64,000 nt of DNA from Diphasiastrum complanatum (GCA_029204225.1 MU832256.1:16732-80731); one strand, 5' to 3'. Shown: positions 35,144 through 47,349, counted from the stretch's first letter. Numbers and translations: made by a program. The notes: a model not told the origin generated them from the letters alone.

Positions 35144-36295
35144 ATGACCACTCCTCAGGGACCTGATCAACCCCCGGAGAGAGGCTTCGACGAACTTGAA
35201 ACAGAAGCCTTGGCTTACAGAAAAGGGAAGGAACCCATGGAAGTGGAAGAACAGGAACAGTTCGCCGAAGAACTCGATGAACTGGTTACCAAGGAGCAGT
35301 TTCTCCAATTGGTAACAGAAGTGGATGAACTGAAATTGGCATTGGCCAATTTCAAGTCCAGTGTGGACGACTCGTTCGCTGAACTCAAAAGCTTAATTTT
35401 GAGTTCTGCGAAAGGAAGCCTTCCCTCCACTTCTCAGTTATCCCCTTCTCCACTTCCATCAGTTTCGGGTTAGACTTTACGGTCTCACCCCAGTATTTTT
35501 AAAGACTTAAAACCTCCTACTTTTAATGGGGAAGAGAAGGATAGAAATGCAGATATTCTACAAACCTTCCTCAGCAAATGGAAGAACATTCATGTTCTTA
35601 AACAGACCCCTGACCATTTGCAAGCTCTTGAGGCCAGTCTTTCCTTAGGGCCCATGGCCCATAAGTGGTGGTTAAATCTCCAGGAGACTGGGCAGACTCC
35701 TCGGTCATGGAAAGCTTTTGAAAAAGCTTTCCTAAGAGAATTTCTACCAGAAAATGAACTTGATAGAGCTTGGGAAGCCTGGGAAAGAATAGTAATGGAC
35801 AAGTCCCTCATCCAATATATCTCGCAGTATCGAGAAGCAATTTTAAAGATTAAAAATATGGATGACTATCAGAAAATTAGGGGATTTGTCCGTGGCCTCA
35901 AAGATGAATATAAAGTAGAGGTCCAGAGAAACTCGCCTACTACCCTTGAGCAAGCTCTCAGATATGCTCAAATCTATGATGATTCAGTGGGTAGGAAGAG
36001 AGCGAGACAACAACCACTTTCTGAGCAGCCTCCTCAGAAAGACTTTCAATTTAAAAAGAAATATTTAAAAAGAAAGAAAGAAGATAAATTTAGAAGTGAA
36101 GCTCCTCAGAAACGCCCTTCACTCATACAGCCCTTAAAACCAGATGATTTTGAGAAAGCCAAACAAGAACGTTTGTGCTTTGTGTGTATGGGCAAGGGAC
36201 GCACAGTTAGACAGTGTCCCAAGGGGCCTTTCACTAAAAAAGATAAGAAAGATAAAAAAACAAGTTCATCTTGTTCAGACTGTATGTTTCCCTAG
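35144..36295 (+). pseudogene. gag: Gypsy gag with one internal stop
   Basis: Starts MTTPQGPDQPPERGFDELET, then an acidic helical region (about residues 30-85). A TAG at 35471-35473 interrupts, but the same frame continues for the rest: LKPPTFNGEEKDRNADILQT, WWLNLQETGQTPRSWKAFEK, the capsid block MDDYQKIRGFVRGLKDEYKV, and near the end a zinc-knuckle-like CFVCMGKGRTVRQC in which the usual His is Arg. Length about 384 codons, normal for gypsy gag. A basic Lys-rich tail follows. The missing His would weaken nucleic-acid binding. Pol begins in another frame just after the stop. Confidence 0.85.
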
Positions 36296-37497
36296 TGACT
36301 CGGCAGCTTCCGAGATCAAAGTGTATCATGAAGATCATGAACACTGTTGCCAGCTGACCTCTGCAATGCTAGCGAGACCCTTCAGCTTTGGGCCGCATGA
36401 CCTAGTACGTATGCATGGGAAAGTTGGTAACCAGTCAGTAAGAGTCATGGTTGATGATGGGGCAACCCATAATTTCATCAACTACACCCTAGTTAAAAAG
36501 CTTAAACTACTAGAAGTACCTAGTCAGCATAGGTACATAGTTTCATTAGCTAAGGGTGAAGATAAAAAAATATGGAAAACTATGGTAAGTAAGTTAAATC
36601 TTGGTATTCAGGGGTACCAAGATGAAATAAACTTTCAGATAATGCACCTGGATCGAACAGACATTGTTTTCGGGAGAGATTGGCTCTACAGTTTAGGACC
36701 TTCCCTCCACAGAAACTATTAGGAGAACACCCTCAGCTTTCAACATAAAGGCCGAGAGATCCAGTTGCATGGGGAGCATGATGTTCCCAACAGTCCTATG
36801 GTTTGCAGTTCAGAGCTCTATCAGCTAATCGGAGACGAAGACCATCAGGTATTCTTATGTGACTTTCAGTTTATTCCTGAAATTTCTATTTCCAGTTCTA
36901 TTCAGCAGAAAATCAATAAATTAGAAACTTTGTTGTCTAAATTTAAAGATGTTTTTCCTGAAGATTTACCACATGGTTTACCACCTAGCAGAGAGGTAGA
37001 TCATGCAATTAACCTAGTACCAGGTACAACACCTATTTCTAAACCTCCGTATCGGGTCAGCCGAACAGAGGATGAAGAAATAACTAGGCAGTTAACAGAT
37101 TATCTTGGGAAAGGCCAAATTCAGACCAGTAGTTCACCATGGGCCTCACCAGTCCTATTGGTGAAAAAGAAAGAGGGGTCTATGCGTCTTTGCGTAGATT
37201 ACAGAGCCCTCAATAAAGTCACAATTAAGAATAAATACCCTATGCCTCGGGCAGGCAAGTTGTTTGATCAACTCGACGGGGCTAAGTTTTTCAGTAAAAT
37301 AGACCTTAGATCGGGATATCATCAAGTCCGTATAAAATCGGAAGATGTCTCGAAAACAGCTTTTAGGACTCGTCACGGTCGTTATGAGTTTAAGGTGATG
37401 CCATTTGGGCTCACCAATGCTCCAGCTACCTTTATGACCTTGATGAACAGTGTCCTCAGACCATACTTGGGTAAGTTTGTAGTCGTATTCTTAGATG
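36293..37497 (+). pseudogene. pol: Gypsy protease and truncated reverse transcriptase
   Basis: One frame carries the protease (VRVMVDDGATHNFINYTLVK, with DDGAT in place of the usual DSGAT, and DIVFGRDWL), a TAG at 36720-36722, then the [90 protein letters not shown] and the active site VVVFLDD. The alignment stops exactly after the catalytic FLDD at about 37497. RNase H, integrase and 3' LTR are absent. Gag and RT blocks fit a chromovirus-like element. Confidence 0.9.
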
Positions 37498-37603
37498 ATC
37501 CGTTGAGCGAGAGCCCTTCCACACGGTACTCCCGGATCACTATGGCCGACTTACGGTTCCTTCCATAGTTCCCAGAATCCACGGTTCTGGGAACCGTGGG
37601 TTG
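37498..37603. other. Junction segment with overlapping hairpins
   Basis: Unrelated GC-rich DNA between the gypsy break and the right direct repeat. CCCAGAATCCACGGTTCTGGG (37571-37591) has 7-bp arms and CCACGGTTCTGGGAACCGTGG has 8-bp arms (37579-37599). The two hairpins overlap and exclude one another. Confidence 0.6.
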
Positions 37604-37853
37604 TATGCTTAATATCCAGCTTATTTTGTTTTAGTGGTCTTTATCTAGATTTTGGTCTGCATTGCGTAACCAATCTCATTCATTAGATTGATTACAATGG
37701 CATTATAGTATGAACCATATGTACAATCCCTAGAAGCTAGTAGAGGTGTATCCATTAATTTAGGTGTTCCCATATTTTACTTTTTGATTGGATTGGCTTT
37801 CACTTTGATAAATAGTCCTCCCCCTTGTGGATATATGTGATTCAAGTGCATTT
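37604..37853 (+). repeat. Right copy of the diverged direct repeat
   Basis: Matches 28400-28625 in order and orientation, with about 30 extra bases (TGAACCATATGTACAATCCC and flanks) inserted near 37710. Similarity begins at TATGCTTAATATCCAG and ends at TTCAAGTGCATT. Confidence 0.8.
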
Positions 37854-38639
37854 TAAAAAATTATGTGAAAATTGACAATTCCAGCTTGATTTGTGTATAG
37901 CTTTTGGTGTACATTGTAAATCACACGTATGAGAGCATGTTCCCATGCGTGTAGACTAGCCTAGGTAGGTTGGATCTCAATCATAGAGTTTGATTAGTCA
38001 AATTGGTCATGATTCTTAAAATTAAGGGCCAAACTCCATAAATCAAGCAAGTTGGTGAGTGAAGTGATACCAAATTTGGTAAACCTAATGGTTAGGTCAA
38101 ATTTATGAGTAGGTGAACCCAATGCTAATTTGACACCTGAACACGTGCTGGACCTGCTTAGCCAGCCACAGATAGGATCGTCTTTGTACTATCAATATCA
38201 GGTGCACAAAAGAAAATTAGAATTTTTAAACTTTTTTTTTTTTTGCAATATCGATTTTGAGCGCATTTGTTTTATTTGAAAATTTTATTTGCAAAATTCC
38301 AAATAATCTATTTGCTTTTATATTTGATATCAGGTGTACAATTTTTCTTGTGAATTATAACCAAAGTATTTAGGAAATTCAAATCTAAAGATGTGGAAGG
38401 AGATACAAAATCTCAATTCTGTCAAGTATCGATGATACAATAGTCAAAGAAAAATATTTGTGTATGACAATTCTAGAGTTGTGCTTGTCTCTAACTCCAA
38501 GTTTATCCCACAAGTCCTTTATAGTTACATCATCTCCAAGTGCCGAGGATAGTGGCATATTGAAGATATATCAAATGATTAGGAAGTTGTTTAAATGGGC
38601 TAATATGAAAAAAAAAAACTAGATATACTTATGTGCAAG

Positions 38640-38895
38640 AGTGTATTTTGTGTTAGGTCAACAAAGTGGAGCATGTCAAATAGTCAGGTCCATTACATCC
38701 ATTATTGATTTCAACGCAACATTGAACAAACATTAGTATGGATTTTATATCTTCTTTGCCCAAAATATTTGAAGGTTATGATAGCATCTATGTAGTAATA
38801 GATAGATTTTCTAAGTATACATGTGTCATGCTTTACAAATCCATTCATCATGCAACACATGTATCACAAATATTCTTAAAAAATGTCTTCAAGTG
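38640..38895 (+). pseudogene. Gypsy integrase shard
   Basis: Encodes, with one frameshift, the start of a chromovirus-like integrase core: a QQSK-type block near 38660, then MDFISSLPKIFEGYDSIYVV with IDRFSKY. This contains the first catalytic Asp of the DDE triad. The remainder is missing, and copia sequence follows at once. Confidence 0.75.
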
Positions 38896-40700
38896 ATTCT
38901 CAATGGTCTAGGAGATGAGTTCTCCAATTTGGTTCAAAACTTTGCCATACAAGAAGTTCTACCTTCTATTGACAAGCTACATATGTGCTTGTGGTCGAGG
39001 AGTGTAGGATCCTACAGGTCAAGAGTAAGATGAGTTCCTTATCCTTGCATGATGGAGATGAGAAAGCCAACTTTTCATTCAAAGACAAAAAGAAGACCAA
39101 GGGAGTCAAGAAAAATCAAAGCAAGGAGGCCAAGGAGGAGGATCAAGCATCAAGTTTGAAGGGAAAAAGCAACAAGGACAAGACCAAACTAAAATGCTTC
39201 TTTCGTGAAAAGAAGGGGCATTTTGCATTCAAGTGCTACAAGAAGAAAAATGCACAAGGAGAGAGCCAAAAAAGAAACCTTGCACATGAAGAGGAGGAAA
39301 CTCGTCCTTGATGGCATTCTACATCCCCACCAACAAGCAAGAGCAACTCAAGAGAATCATGGTGAATTGATAGTGGGGCTAGTTTCCACATGACATTCTA
39401 AAAGGAATATTTCTCTACTCTACTCTCTTTCAATGGTGCTAAAAAGTCTAGCTTTACGACAAGTGATCAAGAATGCAGAATAAATGGTGTTGGAACCATT
39501 CCTTTGTGTCTAGGATCTTCTAAAAGAATGTTCTTTATGTACCATCAATCACCAAAAATTTGCTAAGTGTTGGTCAACTTATGGATAATGGGTTGGATGT
39601 CAACTTCACGCATGGTGCTTCTTCCATTTTGAAAAATGATGTTTGCATAGCAAAGGGATTTAAACATGAAAGGGTTTTTTAAATTGGATGCTATTGTTGC
39701 TATTGAGAGTGTGAATATGACAAAGGAGGAGATCACTCTCAAGTGGAGTTATGTCACAAGAGCTTAGGCCATCCTAACTTCAAGTCAATGGAAATCATGT
39801 GTGCGAAGGAGCTAGCTCTCGGCCTTTCCAAGAAATTGTCAAAAAGTGGTAAGTTATGTGAGGCTTGTAGTCTTTCAAAGACTCACAAGCAACCTTTCCC
39901 AAGGTCTACCACAAGATCTTCTTTAGAAATTATATATTTGGATGTGCATAGTTTTTCTCATGTATCTAATGGAGGTGCAAAAGTGTATGTGTCATTTATA
40001 GATGATCATTCAAGATATGCTCAGATCTATCTTTTGACTATGAAGAGTATGGTATTTGATCCATTTGTGATGTTCAAAGCTCTAGTTGAAAATCAACTTA
40101 ATATTAGGATCAAAGTATTAATATGTGATAATGGAGGAGAGTACATCTCCAATAAGATGATAGAGTTTTGTGAATCTAATGGCATTAAGAGGGAATTAAC
40201 ATGTCCTTATACCCCTCAACAAAATGGAGTGGCCGAGAAGAAACATAGGTCTCTTTGTGAGTGTGCTAAGGCCTTGAGGCTAGATTCCTTTCCAATACCA
40301 TTTTGTAGTGAAGCCAATACATGCTAATTTGCTATGTAATATGTTGCTAAACAAAACCATTGGAGGAATCACACCATATGAAGCTCTATATGGTAAGAGG
40401 CCGAATCTCAAAGATTTGAAATGTTTTGGATCTCTTTGCTATGTTCACCAATCTTTGGAAACAAGAAAAAATGATGATGTTACATCAATCAAATGTATCT
40501 TTGTTGGGTATAGTGAATCTCGCAAGGGATATAGAGTCTTCAATCCCATCACTAAGAAAATTATAGTGAATAGGGATGTTTAATTTGATGAAGGACATGT
40601 TTCTTGAGTGAGTGAAAGTGCATCTAATCATCTGAATGTCAAGGATATTGCTAGGATTGTGAAGGAGCAACCAAATGATAAAGCATTAGATGAATTCTAA
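38896..40700 (+). pseudogene. Copia gag-protease-integrase fragment
   Basis: In order: gag end (LNGLGDEFSNLVQNFAIQEV, and a zinc knuckle CFFREKKGHFAFKC whose second Cys is Arg); protease with IDSGASFHMT (about 39367); the GAG-pre-integrase region (NLLSVGQLMDNGLDVNF); integrase with CHKSLGHPNF...CEACSLSKTHK zinc residues; and the core with YLDVHSF, CDNGGEYISNKM and QQNGVAEKKH (D, D, E). The C-terminal part has NLKDLKCFGSLCYVH and FVGYSESRKGYRVF. Frameshifts and stops separate the pieces. RT and both LTRs are missing. The start directly abuts the gypsy integrase shard, showing a non-homologous join. Confidence 0.85.
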
Positions 40701-41020
40701 AATAAAAAAGGACCTTTTGTTAAGATACTTTTATTTATTTTTCTTTAGTTTCGACCACCACTTGGCCCAATTAAAATAAAAATAAATTGGAAAATAAAAA
40801 TATATTGTAACAAACTTTAAAATTTACCTTGGACAACATGGATGTATTTCATTGGTTGGCGCTTCATGTTTCGACACGTGCTAATATGCCCAATGTCAAT
40901 ATCTCAAGTTAAATTTGTTTAACTATACTGGTTAGTATAATGAAATTTGTTAACTAGAATAGTTACAGTTATAGAATTATAGTATGCACAGTAACCTGAT
41001 AAAGTCACTGTGACTTTTTC

Positions 41021-41280
41021 ATGAGATTAATGCTAGAAAGTTGCAATACAAAGGAAGAAGTTCAAAGGAGCTTGCAGATAGTGGTATATATTTTTATGAA
41101 TCTTCATATATTCCACAAATGGTTGGGAGTTTTGACAAGCTCGAAGCAATTCCATTGCCAAGTTTTCAGAGTGATGAGTGGCCTACTCTTGACAGTATTG
41201 TTTCTGAATTCTTTATATGCAAGCTACTCTTGGATGTTAAAAATGCCATGAAGACAAGTACTAGATCGAAAATTGTTCAC
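41021..41280 (+). other. Exon-like ORF of unknown origin
   Basis: An open block encodes LQYKGRSSKELADSGIYFYE, PQMVGSFDKLEAIPLPSFQS and DEWPTLDSIVSEFF, and ends at a consensus donor AAAATTGTTCAC|GTAAGT (41281). The composition is that of a normal cellular protein, unlike the transposon ORFs nearby. No matching second exon was recognised downstream. It may be a captured or decayed gene fragment. Confidence 0.35.
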
Positions 41281-41998
41281 GTAAGTTGTTTTTCTCATTG
41301 CATATATTTGTTGATTTTTTCTCACGTGCAAGTGTTCGAAGGACACCAACTTTATTTGTTAGCAAGGATTTATCAGATGATATTTTGTTAGATCTTATGG
41401 GTCAAGGCTAGGATAGTAAGACAAACATATAGAATGCAAGATAAAAAAGTCGTCAATGGTCTTCCGTTATCATATCGAAAAACAAATGCTCAGTCTCACA
41501 TTTAGCTATCAAAGATTCAAGAAAACTGATGGTACATGGCTACCACTGGATCAAGACTTCCAAATAAATGATCACACAATAAAGCATTCTTGACTATGAT
41601 TGAGGTAGAAGAGTATTGGAGCCTTGATTATATTAGAGCAGAGCTCATCCTATTACAAACCAAACTACCCACTTATTTTAGATTCATCATCAACGGAAGA
41701 CTCGTAAGTACTCTATGTTTATCGCCTATTCAAATACACACAAAATGAGAATGACATATTTGCAATGACACGTTCACTAATATTTGTCTTGTTACAGTTG
41801 TGAAAAAGACAGGAGCTAAGAACGTGCTGCAAAGATCTATCGACAACAATCACCATTGTGGAAGAGCAATAGATTCAAATACAGTTCAGTAAAATCTGTA
41901 TAGACTTTTTAATTCAACAAATATAAGCTCGAGTTGGGCATCAGTACATGTTTTTTCAAATTATTATATAGGCTCCAATTTCAATAAAATGGAGTCGC

Positions 41999-42000
<2 letters not shown>

Positions 42001-42057
<57 letters not shown>
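42001..42057. repeat. TA microsatellite
   Basis: About 28 uninterrupted TA units. Confidence 0.95.
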
Positions 42058-42059
<2 letters not shown>

Positions 42060-45000
42060 CTATCATTTCTATATATTTTGAATCTATGTCTATTCTTTGC
42101 TATCTATATTTTGTCCTCCTTTATTTACTATAATAACGTCATCAACATTGCCAAACAAATCAGGGGGTGGCTGAAGCCTTGCCCATTACAAGATATAATA
42201 TTCACATATTAGTTTATGTTAAGAAAATTCACAGAATAATAAAATTAATCACCATTGCAAAATCAAGAACAAACAGAATAAATTACCTTTGAAATATCAA
42301 CATTCTGCTGGAGGTTGTACCACTCGAAGAATAACTTTGCATTATACAAAGTATACCACCCACAGTTGAACGAGTCATGACTAAGGTAAACTGATACTAT
42401 ATATATATTACTTGACACTTAATCTAAGCGCTTCAGATTTGCTGAAGCAGGAGTGCTATTTCAAATAGACTACCATGCAACTATAAGTCACTTATTCTTT
42501 GAGATTACTATGTCCCACTACTCAGTCTCTCATCCATTTTGCTTTAGTGTCAAAATAACTCTTATTTCAAGCCTCATTCAATCTCGCCGAACAAGGCTTA
42601 AATATTCTCCTTATTGCATACAAGATCTAAATTCTTCCTTATGTAGTAGCGTCTTGCTATTTTATTGAGCATTATTTGATCATCAAAAGATTTGCTCATG
42701 TTAATCAAATAATGTGACACCAAAAATAAGATTGAGTCTTGCATCTTGATTCTTGGTTTGAATAGAATAGGTGCAAAGCTATCTGCTGGTTGCAAGATTC
42801 AATTCCCACTCATGAGTACTGGTGGAAGTTCTGTACAAGCTTCAATGAGTACCCGTGGTATAAGTAGCTCTTTGCATTGTCAAATAAGAAGAGATTGTTG
42901 GTTGTTAGCTCTTGTCCTCACCTTGAGATCTGAATTTGAATCCACTCGGGCACACTTATAACATACAAGACAAAAAAAAAATCTCAATAGTATTTGAATA
43001 TGAACACAAACTAGCAATTTATCAAAACTCAGGCAACAAGCGTATACGAAGTGTGAGAGACACATACAAGAGCTCTGTAAGTAGCTACACATGAATTATT
43101 TACCGGACACAAAACCATAATTTAAGATGAATTTACTGCTAGGGAATGCAAAAGAGGTGTCATTTAGGACAATAGAATTGTCCTTTTGGCCATATTACTA
43201 GTCACATCCCCCACGATGTAAATCATTGCGTGTCAAGAATAATGCCATAATACTTCATAGGAATAATGTGTAAATCAACCTAACCAGTAAAATCTCCAAT
43301 TTTATAAGCAAAGCATCAGAACAGAGTGACAATTTGAAAAGTATGAAAACTAGCAGACTTATAGGACTTGGAGCAAGAATTAGCTGTAGCATGGATATGG
43401 GACATAATCTTGCTACTGACTATAGAATGGATGCTACCGGAACCAACAAGGGCTATAAACTCGTGTTCAATAATATAAACTCATAAATGAATATGTTGGA
43501 TACCAACTTCACAAGGTCTTCTAATACCCTATCAAAAGGTGGAGAATATGTACTATCTAAAAAAATTGATGTTTTAGGGAGAAAGTAGCACATCGCCATA
43601 TATAGATCTGGACCTAGTCTACAACTGTCAATGATCTTAATAAAAAATGAATGCCTATGCTCATCTTGGAACGACTTTCACGAGTCTTTTCAAAGACTAT
43701 ATATTGTCTCTGACTATAAAGACTTGTAGGTCTCTAATTATTGAAGAGGAATGAATACCAAAATAGTTCCATAGTCCTCTCATGGGGCTTGGACCTCAAG
43801 GTGTAAGATTGGTAGTAAGTGGCAATTGCCTCTCCGTAAAGATAGATTGACCATCCCAAACCCTAAACCTATTTCACTAATCTCTTGCCTCTTCAATAGG
43901 CTTTTCTATTCCATAACCTGCATAAATGTGAGATCATCATCCATTGAGATCTCTATGGTCTTTTGCTTGACCCTTTGCTTGAGAGCATTCCTCCAACCAT
44001 CAAAAAAGATACCGCAATGAATTACCATAGTGCAATTGTCTTTCTTTGTTTGCCATGTTGTTTCCATACCTATGTTTCTTAGCCCTAATATTCACTCCAA
44101 GAAGTTTGTGATACATTGTTAGTATCTGGAATCCCTCTTACGTACATTCTAAGAGGTTAGCTATACATTACATGTTTTTTGATATTGTGGTTGTAATCAT
44201 GATAGATATAGGTTGAATTGCCTAGTTGCCCTTCACAACCTCCGACCAAGTTTTGGTTTTTTCTTCTATTCTTGATTACAAGTCTTGTATCTTTTTTAGT
44301 GTGCTGACCTTTTTTCATTCCATGTTTTCTTGTTCAAGTATATGAATCTTTGCAATTAAACCTTTGATTTTTTCTTTCATTGGATCCATCCAATCACATT
44401 TGCACTCCCATTCATATTTCATATCTTCCACATGTTTGAAAAGATGCTCCATAATCACGCTCATGTTGATGATAGATGGGCTTATGATCAATAGAATACA
44501 ATTCCATTAGCAGTGGCTATCCTGAAACCATGGGAAATGGATGCAACCAACTAGACGATTTTAGGCTAGGTCAATAGTTAGTTCTCTAGTCTGAAGTCTC
44601 CAGTCAATAGGTAGGTCTCTCCAATCTTAGGCCAAGGACAATAGGCAAGTCTTAGGTCAACAAACAAGTACTTGGTCAACGCTCCACCCAGGAACTTAGT
44701 AGAAGGATCCTCTCCTCTCTCGAAACACTCTTCATACCGTCCGATCTCAATCCCAAGGCGGTGGAAGAAATATGAAGCCGACCCAATATGAACCTGAGGC
44801 CATCAGACAATCTAGAAGCCATATAATGTGGAAAAAGCGGGAACCTAGCTATATCTGTCTCTATAAAATGAGTTATCTTCGATCCAGTGTGTTGATTTTG
44901 CTAGGTTTGGTGCAAGAAAGAGATTTGAGAGGTTCCATATCTTCGTGATAAACCTCTTTTTTTTTGTTGCATAAAAATCTACCATCAAATTGTTTTCTAG

Positions 45001-45430
45001 TGTGGTTGAAGTAGCACCAATTTCTATTTAGAAATTGATAGACTTTTCAATAGGTGCTTTTTTTTTTTTTTCTTTTTTTTTTGAAAGGCTTTTTAAGCTG
45101 AAAATAAAATGGCCAGCATGCACACATTTTCAATTTGATAGGTATAATTTATTGCAAGTTGAAAAGTAGGTTGAATTTAGAGGTGTTTCATGAAAGTAGA
45201 GGTTGAAAATTTCCTGTTTTGATGTAGAGAAGTAGAAGTTTCGTCTTTTGTTGGCTGTCCAAATTTGTGGGTCCAGTTAGGAACTGCCCAACTTCAACTT
45301 TCAAAATTTTATTTTTGAAGTTTGGTTTGTGCCTAAAGTGAAGCTACCAAATGTAGAGGTAGTTTGGAAGATTGGTGTTGTCTACACACTAAACTTAGTG
45401 AGAAATCAACCCATCTTAGGATAAAGCTAC
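42058..45430. other. Unannotated region, possible gypsy LTR near its right end
   Basis: No coding sequence supported. Around 44480-45000 the DNA has an LTR-like character (CTATAAAATGAG near 44862 and repeated GGTCAATAGG phrases) and lies upstream of the gypsy gag at 46166, so it may be that element's 5' LTR. Boundaries and PBS were not found. A poly-T tract lies at 45058-45080. Confidence 0.35.
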
Positions 45431-45775
45431 CCTTCATTTTAAAATTTTATTTTTTTTCACAAAACTTCAGTGACCTTCAAAAAACTTCAAAAGGCTTCAA
45501 ATCTGATTTTTAGTCTATTTGGATTAGTGAAATTAGGCCAAAAATTCTGGTTTTTGTGAAGGGAAGTTAATTTTACATTAAAGGAAAAAATGTTTTACCC
45601 ATCATTTTGAAATTCTATTTTTTTAACAAAACTTCAGTGACTTTCACAGAACTTCAGTGACCTTCACAAAACTTCAAAAATCTTCAAATCTGATTTTTAG
45701 TCTATTTGAATCTTGAATTAGTGAAAATAGGCCAAAATTCTGGTTTTTGTGAAGGGTTAATTTTACATTAAAGCA
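45431..45775. repeat. Two-copy tandem repeat, about 170-bp period
   Basis: TTCATTTTAAAATT...AACTTCAGTGACCTTCA...CTTCAAATCTGATTTTTAG then TCTGGTTTTTGTGAAGGG and TTAATTTTACATTAAAG occur twice (starting about 45433 and 45602). Inside each copy the 10-mer AACTTCAGTG or AACTTCAAAA is repeated several times. It lies in the presumed leader of the gypsy gag that follows. Confidence 0.8.
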
Positions 45776-46165
45776 TAATTTGTTTTGGTTAAAAGACTGT
45801 AAATTCGTTCGCTTTTTAACATTTGAAATTAAAAAAGAAAGAGAAAGAATTTGCTAGCAACTCCTACTAGAACAAAGGATAGTTCTTCATTCCACACTAC
45901 AAACATAGATGAAACAATTTTACAATTTTGATAATTGTAAATGAAGATTTGCCATCAAATTTATTAATGGTTTATTATGAGTGATGTTATGGAAAACTAA
46001 AAGAGAAAACCAACATGTAAATGAAAACTTGAATGAGTTTTGAGTAAAGTGTATAAAGAGAAAAGAAAGAGAGGAGTCTACAAGTAGTTAATTCATGGCT
46101 TAATGTTTGGAATAAATATTTGTCATGAATATATTTTCTGGAAGTGAAAACCCTTCACCGCCACT

Positions 46166-46750
46166 ATGTTTCTGGATGGAAAAGCTTTAGTTTGGTGGGA
46201 GGATTTAGTAGCCAAAGAAAAACAACCCTTAACATGTGAGACATTTTGTCTAGTGTTCAAGGAATACTTTTTTTCCTTGTTAGGTGATTATGAACATTTT
46301 CAAAAGCTTTCAGGAGTAACCATGACTAAAGGCCTTGATCAATTCATTCAAGATTTCCATGAGTATCTTACTCCTCTTTATAGTGAAATAACTCCAAAGA
46401 TATAGATGCTCATGTTTATTGATGGTTTACCTAAAGACTATCAAGTGGATGTTAGAAGGAGCCATTCTAACACCCTAGAAGATGCTATTAAGACTACATT
46501 TTTTTTTTATAATAATCCTAAGCCACATAAGACTCATCACCCTAATGAGCAAAAGAAGAGTTTCCAATTTAAAAGAAAGGATAAGGAAGTTACCAATGAG
46601 GCATCTTCGAATCCTAATTCTAAGAAATCCAAACACCACTTTAATAAACATCAAGGTCACAAGAAGCACCTAGCGGAAGCTCGAAAGAAGAATCTTCACT
46701 TCAAGTGCAATGGAGATGGTCACCTTGCACGAGATTGTGTCTCAAAGTAA
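46166..46750 (+). pseudogene. gag: Gypsy gag fragment
   Basis: Encodes FLDGKALVWWEDLVAKEKQP, FIQDFHEYLTPLYSEITPKI, then an in-frame TAG (46403-46405), and FIDGLPKDYQVDVRRSHS, ending in a knuckle-like FKCNGDGHLARDC whose first Cys is replaced. It belongs to a gypsy family different from the ones at 12754 and 35144. The frame before 46166 is lost, and nothing of pol follows because an opposite-strand copia piece begins within about 20 bases. Confidence 0.75.
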
Positions 46751-46759
46751 TGAGATAGA

Positions 46760-47132
46760 TATTCATCTTCAATCATGTTAGCATCTTTGAACCTATTGTA
46801 GCTAACTGATTGAGCAGCTGTTTGAATTCATTCAGATGATCAATGATTGAGATTCCTTCACTCATCTTGAACGATATGAACTTATTTCTCAAGAAGAGAC
46901 GAGTCGATACATCTGTTGTTTCATATAGACTAGAAAGAATGTCCCATGCTTCTTTGGAACCGAAAGAATTTGCTACATGAGCTATTCGTGAATCTTTAAG
47001 ATTTAGAGATACAATGGCAAGAGCTTTGCCATCCTTAGCTTCCCAAGCGGTCAGCATGTCAGCTTCAGCCAGTCTGGCTTTTGAACCGTTGACGTATTCC
47101 CAAATTTTTTTCTCAATGAGTATCATCTTCAT
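46760..47132 (-). pseudogene. gag: Copia gag (UBN2-like) N-terminal part
   Basis: A 119-codon minus-strand frame: MKMILIEKKIWEYVNGSKAR, LTAWEAKDGKALAIVSLNLK, SKEAWDILSSLYETTD, FISFKMSEGISIIDHLNEFK. This is the typical copia gag arrangement (W.aL.....WD.L...Y......L...L..lkM.....i..h...f..l...L). A primer-binding site lies 134 bases upstream, so the 5' part of the element is present. The 3' end is cut off where the plus-strand gypsy gag ends. Confidence 0.8.
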
Positions 47133-47265
47133 TTTGAATTTTCACATGTGAAAATCATCACCGTTGAACTTATTGATCAAGCGACTTTCTGAAAATGTAC
47201 CTTCCATTATGAATGATCTAAGAAATTGTAAAATAGTCTTGAATACTATAACAGTTTGGACCTAT

Positions 47266-47344
47266 GGCTCTGATACCACTTTGTTGGGTTCATATAAAGC
47301 GGAATGATTGTGTTTGAATATACTATTTATCAGCTCTGATACCA
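47266..47344 (-). promoter_or_regulatory. Two tRNA-iMet primer-binding sites 66 bp apart
   Basis: The complement of TGGTATCAGAGC occurs at 47267-47278 and again at 47333-47344, both oriented for minus-strand elements. The first is followed by TGTTGGGTTC, a possible LTR end. The second is followed by TGAATGAGATATTC. Only about 50 bp separate them, too short for a full LTR. Confidence 0.6.
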
Positions 47345-47349
47345 CCCTC

